Part shown: one piece after another, positions 1 to 13,400 of the stretch | Layout of the letters: every line of letters starts with the position of its first letter | How positions within the stretch are numbered: the first letter of the stretch is position 1 | NCBI RefSeq assembly: GCF_963576615.1 | Contig: NC_088711.1 | Coordinates: 58,198,248-58,262,247 of the forward strand | Source: Watersipora subatra | Taxonomy: Eukaryota > Bryozoa > Gymnolaemata > Cheilostomatida > Watersiporidae | DNA length: 64,000 bases | Direction: 5' to 3' | Notes under the pieces: model-generated | Database searches by the model: none | What the model was told of the DNA's origin: nothing | The model's input: only the letters and a program-made list of their open reading frames with translations | Translations under genes and position numbers: made by a program

Positions 1-59
1 GTGCAATCTTATATGCTTACTCTTTTCAACGGCATCATTACTTACTTATATGCTGACAG

Positions 60-3000
60 ACTTTGATGGTGCGAGAACTGGCTATATAGAAGAATCTGTT
101 TTACGTAAGAAGTTAGCTTCTCTCGGTCAAGATCAGCTGACACAAACCGAGTTGACAAGGATGATTTCTCTAGTTGAAAAGGATGAAAAGGGTAGAGTCA
201 ACATTAATGGTAAGTGTAGCGTGTTTGTCAGAATATTCACCTCAACTCTTTATTTACTCACAAGACTCAACAACACTACTGTACACTAGTCAAGCAAGTT
301 TACAACTGACTGCCCAGTTATTCATCAGCACTAACAACAGATAATACATGTGGTTACGGCACACAGACATGGTTACAGCACAAAGACATAAAAGCAGATA
401 ATATAGGCTAGCATAACAGCATGTGTGGTTACACACCGATGACTATTCACAACCAATATGTACTTGTAATCTCAAAGCATCTACCACTAAATATTCAAAA
501 TCACAGTAATTTACAGTTTCTGTTAATCATACGTACATCTGATACACCTATCTTCTGTCAGTAGGCAATGATCACAATAATACAGTCAAACCTCGTATGT
601 AGTCTATCTGTTCTGATCTTTGCTCTTTATGTTAAGATCGTTGTAAGCTGGAGCATAGTGTTTTAAAATTATATTGTATTTCACTTAATCTATTCCAATT
701 CTCAAAACGCCTTAATGACAAATACTTTAATTAATTACATATAGTAATAAGATGAATGTGTTATATAAGGTTGTATAGAACCAAGATATTTGCTAGAAAT
801 TACATTAATAAAGTGAAAATTCCTAAAAAGCTTACTACTTTTACTTCGCATTCATGTTAGAGACGGGCAAGTTGTGGTAATATAGAAGATATATAGTAAT
901 ATAGTATATAGTATATATTAGTAATATAAAAGATGGATGGCGAGTAGACATACTAGTAATATAGTATATAGTAATATAGTATATATTAGTAATATAAAAG
1001 ATGGATGGCGAGTAGACATACTAGTAATATAGTATATAGTAATATAGTATATATTAGTAATATAAAAGATGGATGGCGAGTAGACATACTAGTCCAATTT
1101 AAACTATGTAAATTTAAATTAGCATACAATTTTATATATATTTTGCTTTCATATTTGCTATTTTTAAAATTCTACCTTCAACTATCATGGTCAGCCCCAC
1201 TTTAACCCGTTTCAAGCTTTTTTTCTTCACAATAATTACACCTGATTCATCAAGTTAACTTCTAGATATGTCTAGACACTCTTTGGAAGTTGCTTGCTTA
1301 TGCCATTCTACAACTGATTGTTTTAACTCGCCACTCTTAATTCATTCGCACCACTCTTCTTGTGAGGATTTTAAAACTAAGGAAAGAAAGATATGAAGCA
1401 CTGTTCATCATTATTTGAGCGACATACAACTAAACTATGTAAACAGTAACTGTACACTTACTTGCATATACTGATTTACAAAACTGTTATGTTTCGAGAA
1501 AATTTGGACATCGTATGTTGGAAATTACACCATTATTTGGAAACAACTACTTCCTCAAACTACACATTGCATGTCTAAAAATTCATATGTAGAGGTTTAT
1601 AAGTCGAGGGTTTACTGTACATCAAAACAATTTGCAAAACCAAATGTGATTACAGAAAAAATGAGATGCCAAAGTCAACTCACTCTTGTTAAACCCCAGT
1701 GCAATGATTAGGTGAAAAGTTAAAAACAGTTATCCGATGTTTACAGGAATATTTAATTATTATATTTATTTATATTTTATTTAGATTTAGTCAATATATA
1801 GTTGACTATAGTCAATATATAGTCAATATATAGTTATTAGTAACTGAAATTTCCACAGTTGGAATGGTTGCTTTCCCATAACCTGTAATCTCATGTAGGA
1901 AAATCAAGACTCTAGCTTGTGGCCACTTTTAATATCTTACTTGATGTTTCATTAAGATGGTGGCATGTCAATCTTGCAAAGGCTTTCAGCTTTTACACAC
2001 TTTTACGCAGTGCCGCAGATTGAATGATCATTTCTAGATGTGTATGCTGTAAGGCTAATAGGGAGGTTTGATTCTATATGTCACGAGATAGCGCTCTGTA
2101 TGCTCGCCCAAGTGGCTATTTTCTTAACTGTTCTAATTGTATGCTTGGTCATTAGCTCCCAGTCAAAGCAGCTATAGTCTCCACCTTTTGGCAGAGCCCT
2201 GTCATTAGGCACACTGCATCTGCACTCCACTGAAATAATTGCTTTGCACATTGCCAGACTAAAAGACCTGGTGAGAAATAAGCGGTGGACAATTGCTGTC
2301 GATATTATATACTAAGGCATTAGATGTATCATTGGAAGAACGCTTACTGATGGCTCCGGAATGTTCTCCCACTTTAGATGAAAGCGTCTCAAGCTATTGA
2401 CACAGCGCGTGTAACAGCCAATTGGCGAGAGCTGCCAACTCACTCCATGCATAATAAATTATGCATAAATATTGTCTGATAGATAGCTGATACCTACTCC
2501 AGCTACTTGTCAATATTTATCAGCTATTGCCGTCGGCTCGCTATGGAAAGGATACTGCCGAGATCCTCTATATATGGACATGTTGATAATATATCTCTTT
2601 TTATCAAAGACTGGCATGTGTGACCAATTCCTCAAGCATGATGTCTGCTTATGGCTAGCAGAGGCTGTGCGTGTTTTTAAAAAGCATCCTTGCACAAACA
2701 ATAGCTCTGTGGTATTGGCTGTACATGTCTGAGTCCTGTGGCAAAGGATACCTCTATGGCTGGAGACATGTCCAATTGTAGAGAGCGATTTAAAGTTGGA
2801 TGTCATTCTTGTGACCACCAGTAGCCTTTCCGGGAATTGAATGCCAACCTGTTGTTCGCAAAACAGGCGCTCTGAACCACGAGGCCACAGAACTGTCTCA
2901 GTGCTAGCTCTGCTTACAGTTCTTTTCCTGGTTGATACTAGTTTTGCGTAACTGGCTGGGCAAGAAAATTAAAGTTGGTATCAATTGTAGTATAGACTTT

Positions 3001-3509
3001 ATAAGGTCTTTGGTATACGCTTTGGCTGAACCGGATAATTTCTTGGGGATTATGTCTGCAATCAGCATATCAGGTTTGGCTCATTGCTTTAACTGGTAGA
3101 TGTAAAAGTTATGTGAGCTTAAAAAAGTATGATCTACATAGAGGAAGTACAGGAAGAGACAGCTTGTGCTTCAAATTAAGTCTTTGATTAGCTATATGTA
3201 CTTCAACCCATATTTAAAATGCAGCATTATAGGCCACAAAATACCAGCCTTTTTTCACTTCAACAAACACCGCCTCCCCACCAATGCAGGATTTGCTCAA
3301 GCTAACCACTAAATTTGCAAAATAGACATCTGAAGAGTTATACATTGTGATCACGACCTTGAGCTAGATTTGGAGCTGTGCCAGTATTCTTGTCTTATTA
3401 ACGACTAAAGCTGAATGCGTGTGTATGTTATGCTGCCTTATATCATGCTGCTTTTTGTATATTTGTAGAACTTAGCACGGCTTTAATGCGCCGATCATCA
3501 TCAGCTTGA
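60..3509 (+). CDS. Calmodulin-like EF-hand protein, 3' part of gene (5' exons lie outside the window)
   Basis: One clear internal exon, 60..209 (150 nt, phase 1 at both ends), has acceptor gacag and donor gtaagtg. It encodes an EF-hand half like the C-terminal lobe of calmodulin. Loop 3 reads DGARTGYIEESV: it keeps D1, G6 and I8 but lacks the acidic residue at position 12. Loop 4 begins EKDEKGRVNIN, with E in place of D1. Both loops are therefore probably weak or non-binding. The linker LRKKLASLGQDQLTQTEL follows the calmodulin spacing and recalls CALML4-type proteins. A candidate last exon, 3469..3509, follows the good acceptor tttgtag, continues in phase 1 and gives ELSTALMRRSSSA then TGA. 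An AATAAA follows at 3632. The first exon is near certain as an EF-hand; the last exon and the 3.26-kb intron are less sure. The exon borders match those of the calmodulin gene at 5.15 kb, which suggests an old tandem relationship. Confidence 0.62.
583..1617. mobile_element. Tigger/mariner-like non-autonomous DNA element (about 1.03 kb)
   Basis: The left end reads TA|CAGTCAAACCTCG and the right end CGAGGGTTTACTG|TA, so the ends are inverted and flanked by TA, as in the Tc1/mariner/pogo superfamily. There is no transposase frame. Its right part matches 12837 onward in inverted orientation (a shared block around the 'ttccaacatac' motif), and its left part matches 20901 onward. A 68-bp minisatellite has grown inside it. 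It lies in the intron of the EF-hand gene. Confidence 0.6.
887..1090. repeat. 68-bp tandem repeat, about 3 copies
   Basis: A 68-bp unit, rich in 'agtaatatagtatat' and ending with 'gagtagacatact', repeats with ends at 954, 1022 and 1090. The copies are nearly identical, so the array is young. It lies inside the Tigger-like element. Confidence 0.9.
2821..2897 (-). mobile_element. tRNA-derived SINE-like block
   Basis: On the minus strand the stretch contains an A-box-like motif (GTGGTTCAGAGCG) followed after tRNA-like spacing by a B-box-like motif (GGCATTCAATTCCC). Acceptor-stem pairing is poor and there is no CCA context, so it is a tRNA-derived repeat head and not a tRNA gene. Confidence 0.45.
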
Positions 3510-5150
3510 ACGATGTCCAAACGTTCACTCTATGCAGAGAAATGACGGAGAACTTCTCTAATTATCAAGATTTCATTTGTGCTCGAATGTCGATTATTTA
3601 AATTATCAATACTTAAGTTTTTAAATTGCTTAATAAATCTCAAATTATGAGTATATCCTGTATTTCTCTTTTCATACTGAACTGCTCCATTGTTTCTCAG
3701 CTCAGATTTTAGCGCCATCATTTCTTGACCTTTCAGATCAGTCACTCAATTAATCTTTAGTTGATTATTTTAAACTCCACAGCTCTAAAACTAGTATGTG
3801 TACCTGATTTCACGTAATTTATTTGCTTTTCTCTTCCACATTTTACCCTACTCTCGTTCCTTGTATATACCTGTCTTACTTGGTATTAGAATTAATCTTG
3901 CTCACCACATTAAGTTGATACGCAAAATTGAGGCTTAAAATTTCTCCACCACTGGCAGCCGCATAGAAATAACCTCCCATTTATTCTTCCTATGATCATA
4001 AGTAAACCACTTCGACCTATCATAGATGTTCTATAGATAGATATATGAAGGTTTTAGTATGACCCAATTAATGTTTAACACATTCTGTATCCGACCTAGT
4101 CAGCAAAATGAGTTAGGGTGCTGTGTACTTGAAGCAATAGAATTAGGACTCTCATTACCACAACCGTTGCAAATATGAACATTTTTAGCTTTGTTCTCAT
4201 TCATTTGCTTGTTTTATTTGACTGCCAAATTAAATTTCTCAGTATACAGGACAATGGATTACTGTTGCTAGTGTATTTCTTGGTTTGATTTAATGGATTA
4301 CTGTTGCTAGTGTATTTCTTGGTTTGATTTAATGGATTACTGTTGCTAGTGTATTTCTTGGTTTGATTTAATGGATTACTGTTGCTAGTGTATTTCTTGG
4401 TTTGATCTAAAGGTTACTCGTTAACCATTTTACTTCTCTAAGACTAATAAGAATAGTGGTGTATATATGTTTAATAATGTTAGGGGCAGCCATATCCGCC
4501 TCATAAATAGGTCAGAGGTTGCATGCAAGTTCTAGATGTACTGCTGGACACATGTTCGAGTATCAGCTCAGTTTTGACACCTTGAGTAATTAAGATCAAA
4601 CCTGTCCGAGAATAAGCCAATGGTTCAAATTCGACATCACAGGGTCTCCACTGGATTGTCTAATCAAATAGAGAATGGACAGTTAACAATCCCTCATGAG
4701 ACCAAACATGCAAGGTTGTGAGCCTTTGTTGTCATTTTCTACCCTCATTATCCGAAGGTCCGATACGCAAGACTCATGACTCGGGGGACTACTTCAACCC
4801 TCAAGGTGTTTGTTGAAAGCAGGGGCTAGCTTGTATAGCAGCTATTGAGAATTACTAGGATTATTGACAGCTGAAACGGATAACAATAAAGCAACGCTCG
4901 CCTGATGACAATAAGTTGCTGTATTAATGAATTAGTCATATAAATGGATCGATAAAGGATCGAAGGCTAAACTCATAATGGCATTGAGGCTTGGTGTCGG
5001 ATGTAACCAGTGGCATCGCTTTAATCCTCTAGCCAGCCCTCGAAGCAGCGTCTTGGCTACTGGCGTGGCCAAAAAGCAAACGGAACACAACTTTACAACA
5101 AACAACGGCGTGTACCGCCTTCGTGCAGCTGATTGGGACATCTTGAAAAC
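3510..5150. other. Intergenic region between EF-hand gene and calmodulin paralogue
   Basis: Apart from the 39-bp minisatellite and AATAAA at 3632 no feature was recognised. The last 100 bp or so must hold the 5'UTR and promoter of the calmodulin paralogue. No convincing TATA box is seen there. Confidence 0.5.
4253..4408. repeat. 39-bp minisatellite, 4 copies
   Basis: Four almost identical 39-bp units, each beginning aatggattactgttgctag, lie head to tail between the EF-hand gene and the calmodulin gene. Confidence 0.92.
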
Positions 5151-8100
5151 ATGGTAAGCCTGAAATTATTTTTATCGACTAAATACCGTATATGAAATTT
5201 TTCACCTATGTTTGCAATAAACTTTTAGTGTGCTTAGTACTACATCATCAAAAAGCAGTTGTTATATATATATTTATATACGTATATTGTTTTATGTTCA
5301 CATATACATTTTTGTTTGTATACGGCTTTAGCTGATTGGAGATTGTCGAAGAGAAATCTCAAATGCTTTGATTAGACGAATCTACCTTTGGAAGCAATTT
5401 TGCTAGTGTAGAAATCTATACACGTGAATATTTTTAATATTTTGTGAAATTTGGTCTTGTGGTGGTGATCGTACTCATGTTATATGGCCGCTGTTCATAA
5501 AACACAGCTTCCTTGTGTAAGCCAGTACTCAACTTCATGCGTAGCATTTTCTAAGAGCGGGATGCTCAGACCTTGTTAATTAGATTCCTACAACGCAACG
5601 CTGTTCTATAAGGAAATTAATTTCCTTCAGTGAATGTGATACATGTAGCTGCTTCACAGCTTATATACTGGCAGCTGAGCGCTGTCATCTAGTAGCCATG
5701 GCATACAACCCCTCACAGGCACCGTTGTAACTAAATTTTAACAGCTAACATTCTTGCTCAGTCAACAAATATATATAGTTTGCAGCCTACAGATAATATA
5801 GCCAATGATTCGACGTGTCTACTGGGTCATCTAGCGCAGATGCTCAAGTGAGCTGTTCATTGCGAATAGGTTTAGTACTAAATTTTACATAGGTAGGTCA
5901 TATTTTAAAACAATTTGGCTCCATTGTGTTGACTGGCATTTTTAAAACTTTGTTTTGATAAGCTAAAAGTTTTTTTCAGAATGTTTATCGATGCTATAAA
6001 GAAAAGTTTAAACACAATTCTGTTAATTGAAACTAGTACACTTGACAGTCTCGTGCACAGTGAGAGATCGTCATGAGTAATCAGTAGATGTGCATAATTA
6101 TCCTGTGAAGTGGTAAGGCGGCCAAGTAGTGCAGTAGTGTAAAGCGTAGTATGTAAAATGGAGGGTCTGAGTTCAATTCCCGTGCGAGGGGTATCTTTTT
6201 TAGCTAACTCTATTCGCGTGGCTTCAGATGGATGGGCACGGCTCTTATTATAGTAAATATTTTTGCAAACAACTTTTAACAACATATATTGAAATGCTTT
6301 CATTTGTTTTTAATCTCATACTGGCCGATTGTGAGATGAAAATCACATTCAAACGAATCAAACTCCTACAAGATGTTGTACTGTTTGCCCAAATACTTCT
6401 CAGGTTAATTTTCTATTGTAAAATCATAAAAACCTTTTTTCAAATCTTTTGGCTGTTGACAAGCTCACTGTAATCGGTAATACAAGCTGTTCTCTATCAT
6501 GTTATTTACAACTTGTAACTTGACAATCCGGTTTGCTTTGAGAAATTGTCAGGTGTGCTAAAAGAGCACAGAGAATAAGTATGTGTACAACTATTCTGAA
6601 AACTTGAACGACGAATGATAAGCACAGGTGCTCTGCATGCTTGGCAGATGAACCAAATATCGGTGGTTGAAATCCTACACAAAGCCATTGGTCTTTCAAA
6701 CCTCCAACAATGGCTTCAGATATTGCTAAACAGCATTGTGTGTTGATCTTTGTGACAATGAAAATGTTTTGCAACAGAAGACTGTAGCAAGCCTCTTCAG
6801 TTTTAAACTAGATGTACCAGTTTTCTTGCACTCTGCATGAATAAAAACTAAAAAGCAGTAAGGCAGAATCGTTTATGCTACAATTGTTTTGATACTTCTA
6901 TCTCAGAGTCGGCAGCGAAGAAGGGAAAATCGTCTTATTCACTTGTAAATACATTTACCCTATTTGGTTAGTTCTGTCATGTAGGATAGGTAGTATTTCG
7001 CTCAGACATGTCATTCTTATTTGTAGGCAGGACTTACGGAAGACCAACTTGGAGGTAAGACTACAATACTTGCAAACTTTAGTTTATATTTTATTTTATA
7101 TTTACTTTTATTTTATAATAGTGCTTGAAAAATTGAAAGAATAAACATGTCTGGTCATTATCATGCAATTCTTTTTATTTTATAGTAAAATGTATAGCAA
7201 ACTAAATTTTTTTTAGTCGAGTTATAAATAGAGTATGTTTTACAAAATGATCATCTTCCCTACTTATTGTTTTCCATGCTACACTAAATAAAAACGATTC
7301 CGTTTTACCTTTGCTAGTCCTACTAAAATGATTTTCATTCATATTTTATAACGATGGCAACCTTCCGTTCATTGTACTTATATATTGATCCCATTTTGTT
7401 CTAATGATTTTATTCGGGAATATTTAGAGATACAACATCAATTCATGATAAGATAAGTCCTGCGACAGATAACCTAACAAATAAAGTAATTGTAACTTTG
7501 ATTACATGAAAGCATTCTTGCCAGACTATTCTGGCTTAGGATGCATGTTGAAAAGAAATTGGGGTTCCAATATAATGGGTGTGGCACAGCTTGATGAACT
7601 CCGATCGTGTACGCAACATAATCTGATATCATATTTTCTTACATTTATTCAATGTGATGTTTTATTATTTCGGATCTAGCTCAACATCTGGGTAAAAATA
7701 TTACATTTGAAAGCTTTAGCAATAGGCCTGCTGATTACTTATATCAAACACAAGGCCATTAATTCATTTCAAACTGTTTGATGAAACATCAAGCCATAAA
7801 TTATCAAAGAGATTGTTACTTCAAAACAGAGAAACTCCCCTGCCTGAATTCCTACTTGAGATAACACATTCAGTGGCAGGACAACTCCTTTTAGTACATT
7901 TGGCTTCCAACACTATCAGAAATAGATAGCACTGTAACAACAGGAGATTGTACTGTAGTTCATCTAGCTCTTTATCCCACTACAGATGTTTCCAATAGAT
8001 TCAATTGTTCTTTAATACACCTCGTTTAGTATCTAGCCATAGATGCTAGTTTTAAATTCTACCACACAAAATTGTTGCACCAATAGCTCAACTCCACTGC

Positions 8101-9717
8101 GATACAGCTAGCTTTATCTCACATGGAGTAATTATTTTAATCGCTATTCAACAGGTTGTAGAATTATATAATTTAAATGTGTGTATATATTTAAATTATT
8201 AGTGTTAAATTTTTGTAAATGTTCTGTAAATGAGACACCCCAATTACTCACTTTGCTTTTTTCACAAACCCGTGTTAGTTTTGCGTATAACACAACTCTA
8301 GTTAATCATAAACCCAGGCCGAGTTGTACAATTCGGCAACTCGAGCTGTACAACACGGCAACTCGAGTTGTGAACGCGCAACGCGAGGCACTGTAAACAT
8401 GGCATAAACGCGCCATAAACATGACAAGGCGTTTTTTAATAGCAGCAGACTGAAAAACTGCTTTTTTGCCTACTAAACAGAAGTCAGTAAAATCTGTGTC
8501 ACAATTACAGACTTCAAAGAAGCTTTCCAACTCTTCGATAAGGATGGAGATGGCCGCATCACATCCAAAGAACTTGGAACTGTCATGAAGTCCCTCGGGC
8601 AAAACCCAACAGAATCAGAGCTTAGTGATATGATCAACGAAGTGGACACCGACGGTAAAGGCTCTTAATTTATTTCCTCAAAATGTAAATTGTCACTTCA
8701 GAGAAGACTTTTCACATGTAATGTGCAACGTTAAACCCATAAATCCTGAAAAGGATAGGGTGCAATAAAAAGTGCACGCATGCTCCTCATGTACTATATA
8801 AAATAATCTACAAATGTTTTCCTATCAGCCCTTACAAGCTGAAGCTCTCTGGCTTGATTTCGGTTTATGTGACAGCTATGCCACTTGGTAAGCGTTCTAA
8901 ATGACCTTGAGCTGTCTTAATGGCCGTATCTTGCAGGTAATGGAACTATTGACTTCAACGAATTTGTCGTTATGATGCAGAAAAAACAAAAGTCTATCGA
9001 CAATAGAGAAGAAGAGCTCAAGGAAGCTTTCAAAATGTTTGATAAGGTAACACAACTCTAGCACATTTTTTCTTGATCAGTTTATCTTTCAGTGTAATTA
9101 TTAGCCTTCACTAATTTCCTCCCCTGTCTAAAGCATTACTAGTAAAATTGCCCAGTTACAACTTGAAAGTTTATCCTATCATTGTTTTATAAACAGGTTG
9201 CTAGCTCGATGGATCTGTTAGGAGTCCTTTACTACTGATGTAATTGCTTGTTTTAATATCATCTCTACAGACCAGCACAATTATAACTAGCGAACTTATT
9301 CAAAAGTTGAGCAGTACTACTGGGTACTTGTAGGATGGTAATGGGTATATCAGTGAAGCAGAATTGAAAAGCGTGATGTCAAGCCTTGGAGAGAACCTAA
9401 GCCAGGAAGAAATACGACAGATGATTGAAGAAGCTGACAAGGATGGGGATGGCCATGTGAATTATAACGGTATGTGAAGATAATTACTATTAACGTTTGT
9501 AATTGTTCGATTATTATATTACCTGCTGTCACATGTATTTTTCTTTATCCTGCATGGAACAAATAGCCTACTAAGTGCCACAGGAGCAATGGGGGTAGCG
9601 CATATTTGTTAGTACTATGTATTAATGTCATCACGTGCTGGGGTATTGTAAATAATTCTTTTCATTATTTTTATTATTATATTTGTAGAGTTTGTGAATA
9701 TGATGCAGAACAAATAA
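5151..9717 (+). CDS. Calmodulin paralogue (149 aa, four canonical EF-hands), complete
   Basis: Exons 5151..5153, 7027..7054, 8511..8654, 8937..9046, 9334..9469 and 9689..9717 all have GT..AG borders and join in phase. Exon 1 ends with a bare ATG followed by gtaagcc, as in animal calmodulin genes, and the 144- and 136-nt exons match the usual calmodulin exon sizes. The four loops ([48 protein letters not shown]) all keep D1, D3, G6 and E12, so the protein should bind four Ca2+ and act as a cytosolic/nuclear Ca2+ sensor. It is not the canonical, nearly invariant calmodulin. The N-terminus is one residue shorter ([10 protein letters not shown]), the central helix has one extra residue (KSIDNREEE), and Lys115, the trimethylation site, is Asn (GENLSQEE). 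It is best called a calmodulin-like paralogue. Exon assignment is very secure. Confidence 0.93.
6117..6255 (+). mobile_element. tRNA-derived SINE (tail type CTTATTATAGTAAA)
   Basis: A tRNA-like head with B-box GAGTTCAATTCCC (near 6170) is followed by a short body and the tail motif ggcttcagatggatgggcac then cttattatagtaaa. The same body and tail occur at 21184-21345, and a tail alone near 20710, so this is a SINE family. It lies in intron 1 of the calmodulin paralogue. Confidence 0.6.
7055..8510 (+). other. Intron 2 of calmodulin paralogue
   Basis: No gene or TE was recognised. It runs between the 28-nt exon and the 144-nt exon. Short repeats of the type 'gagttgtacaattcggcaac' lie near 8320-8370. 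Confidence 0.7.
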
Positions 9718-10499
9718 TATGAATGGTAATGACATCCATTGATTACAGCAGATGCTATGGCAATCTTCACAAAGGAACCACTGACTGTGTGAATGAACCA
9801 AATTTAGATTTTACTGCTCGACCTAGTCTTAGCCTGTACATTTTGTGGACATTATAGAATGAAATGTAGCAAACACTGAGATGCAATCTTGTTTTAAAAC
9901 TAAATCATAGAGTTGACGAGTTTCAACTCTATGAACACCCACTTTTTTGTTATTCCATATATATATATTATTGTCCTTACACTAACCTCACCACCGTAAC
10001 TTGACTATTGTTTGCCCAAGAAATATTGCAATAGGTACTACAGGGAGTCTATAGGTTTGCAAGACCACCACCACATTAACCAAATGAGACTGACAAGACA
10101 ACCTTGAAGCAGCCAAACAAACGAGTTTCAACTATAAATAACATGCATGAAATTTAAAGTGAAAATGAGTTTCGTCAAAAGCCATATACATGTATAAACG
10201 ATGTGTGCTATAGTTTGACGTTAACTCTCAAGCGATGGGTGACTCAGTTTCTCTGATGGAAACAAGCCCAGATGTTAATTCATCATTCAAATTTTTAGTA
10301 AACAATGAAAATTATTACAATCGCATTATTACAATAACTTACACCATGTATATATTAATTTTATTGCTGTTCTATGTGTATTTTTTGACTCCCGTTCTCC
10401 TAGGTGCCCATATGCAATGATTGCAAAACAAGGAATGATAATTTGAGTTTTATATTTATTTATGATCGATGAGTGCAACAAAAGTAACAGAAATGTGAA
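9718..10499. other. Tail-to-tail intergenic region, calmodulin paralogue and RPS24
   Basis: This holds the 3'UTRs of the two convergent genes. Only the eS24 poly(A) signal is clear; no exact AATAAA was seen for the calmodulin paralogue. Nothing else was recognised. Confidence 0.6.
10455..10460 (-). other. Poly(A) signal of RPS24
   Basis: TTTATT on + is AATAAA on -, about 40 nt after the eS24 stop codon and well placed for 3'-end formation. Confidence 0.65.
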
Positions 10500-13400
10500 T
10501 TACTTCTTGCCACCGCCGACCTTTGACTTGGCTACACCTCTCACCTTCTTCTGCCTGTTCTTTCTCTCTTTACGCTGCTTCCTTCCAACCTTCTTTATTT
10601 CTATTAGGCCATGCTACAACAAGGAACGACAAAATTAACTGGAGCGACAACAAACGACCTATCAGCCTTAGCCCCTGGTAACCCATTGCTATGGGACGAA
10701 GAAAGTTCACTAATGTTTTTGTTGGACATCGAGTTGTAAACTCTAGCTAAAACACTAATCCTAGTTCATATGAAGATGAAATATCAGTTTCGTCTGGACA
10801 GTCATTCTTCACCAAAATCTTTTTGGTGAAGAATGGCTGGTGATAATGCATGATATACTCTGCATGAGTCTAAACGTCACCATTTTTCATACGAACAACT
10901 TACAAATGGCATAGTTCATGCTTCATCCAATAGGAAGGCCACAAAAGCATACAACCACCCAAAAATAAATAGACCTCCCATATCTATAGTTTTCGCATGT
11001 AAATTTTTCATTACAAGATTAATTCGTTGATTCCTTTGAAGATCCTTCCTCAGATTTGGGCATAAGAGACGCAAAATAACTATTTTATACAGGATTAAAG
11101 ACTTTCAATCACAGGCCGTTGAGCTATACATCTATGCAATTAACCTACTGGAACATAAAACTCAGACTCAATAATTTTGTACAATTTCCCACAATCTAAC
11201 ACAAGTGCAAGTAACTTGGCAAAAACAGAGTGAAGCGAGTTAAGGGATGTGTCAGTTTGCGAGTTATATCTGTACTAGTTGAATGCCTGGCATTGCCCAA
11301 CTAACAAAAAGTCTTTGCACAAAAAATTCATTTTTATTCAACATACAACAATTACCATAATTACTTGTAAACTTCGTACCACGAGTAGTATTTTGTCCAG
11401 TTCAAATAAATTATGATAAAAACCAAAACAACTGCAAAGGTGAAATGGGAACAAATTAGCAAGTAATGGCTAGATAAAGTGTGATTTGTTACAATGAAAA
11501 GCGAAATGATACGGATACAATCAGAACGAGCTGAAAAAACCAGCATATATTTTGAATTATTAATGCAGAAAGTACATAGAAAGGTGTCCATAAAAAAAGG
11601 TTACTGTTGCTGCAGAAGTTGTGTCAAAATTTTGAATACGACTGTACTGGTACCTTTTGAAAGCCAATACTGGCACAAAATAAGATATCGAAATTAAATA
11701 ACCAGTGAAGCGCATGAGGGCACTTTGTCTGACCGAACTGAGAGAATGTAGAGGCAATTCCTACTCGAGAATGTCCATGTGAACATTTTTCAGTTTTACA
11801 ATTTCTAGTGATTGCCTTCTGCATTAACTGGGAATTGAGGATAGAAATTATGCCGTATAACAGAACACTTGAAATTGCACCAATTGCACTATAATAGAAT
11901 ACTTGAAATTGAAATGACACAATTGAAAATTACAAATGAAGAATGGATTTTAGATTTATTTTCAAAAGAACAAACGCAAAAGACAATATTAATTTATAAT
12001 AAAACGTATGCATTCAGTACTAATCGTGATAAGAATACTGAAGTTGAACTAAACAAGACAACAACCTATTAGCCTTGTGGTTAGGTGCACATGTTCGCAA
12101 TTGCGACCGTCGTGAGATCAATTCTTGTATGGTGGGTATTTTTCCTTACGAGATTTCAATTTTGCAAGGAAAAAGACCCAGCTATAGCATCAATGTGTCC
12201 AGTTACAGTTAGACACAATGATGAATACAAGATGAGACAAAATACAAACATTGGGCTATATAGATTAATGCAAAATGTTGGCCCATGATACTAACACATG
12301 AGAAAACAGAACTCGTTCACATCTAAATAAACTAGTACAAATCGAGGGTACTTAAGATTTTCTCGGCAGAGGAAGAATGTGATTGATGTATAAAGCAATT
12401 GGATTTCAATTCCATACCTCTCACAATTTGAAGAGAAATAAAAAATACAGCAATTTTTCATTTTATTGGAGCACACGATAATAAATGATAACCGAATTGG
12501 ACAAGGTCCATTGACATCAGATAAGTAAATGTGTGGCCGCAAGCAGAATTTTCTTATATTATGAGGAATTACTGTATTGGTTACATATCGATGAAAGCGG
12601 CATGTACAAAGATAACTCCCGGTTTATAGATAAACAGAAACAATTGTGTATGTCATAACCAACTCTGCAATAAATATTGTTTCACGTTTTATCATGTGTA
12701 CTGCTCTACGATGAGTGTACCGACAACACTAAACCAAAGCGGAAAAAATATTGACAATTTTAATGAACAAAGGTGCTTGTCATCACACACTAAAAGTAAT
12801 AATACAAAGTAAAATCGAAACTTAATCTTTCTTATGCAGTCAAACCAGGAACAATTTTAGCGCATTTTTTTCTCATGTAATTCCCAACATACAATATCCA
12901 AAACTTTTCAAAACATTTCAATTATGTAAATGTAAAAAAAATGGTTAAATTACAAAAAAGAAAGTTAGGTTGAAACATATTTACACGATTTAAAGTAAGT
13001 TATGCCACATATTTCTATCACATCCTCGTTACCAAACTTCAGCAATGTCGATCCCGCACTTCTATCCACGCGGCTCTCAGACAAGAAACAACAAAACAAT
13101 TCTTTTTCATCTAGCTTTTACAGATCAGTTAGTTTTTACATAATTATTTATAATAGATTTGTTTTAATGCTACAAGCAACTCCTAGAAGCATTTTTCCGT
13201 TTTGCAACTTTGAAAATTAATCAAAATTCAATGTATTTTTTAAGAATATTTGCTCAACATATAAAAGTTTTGACATTCAAAGCGAAGAGGAAACAGTATT
13301 AACTTCTCAAGTCACGATTTGACTGTACTTGTATATAGACAGCAAAACAAATATCCTACTACGACGCGAATTGGAATATGACTTTTGTTGTTGACAATAG

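Noticed and set aside
2821-2897. Possible tRNA gene (A- and B-box)
   Set aside because: Arms do not pair into a cloverleaf and similar blocks recur inside repeats, so it is a SINE-type head. No genuine tRNA gene was found in the window.
4932-5141. 69-codon frame on - just upstream of the calmodulin paralogue
   Set aside because: It overlaps the expected 5'UTR/promoter on the other strand and has no homology that I recognise.
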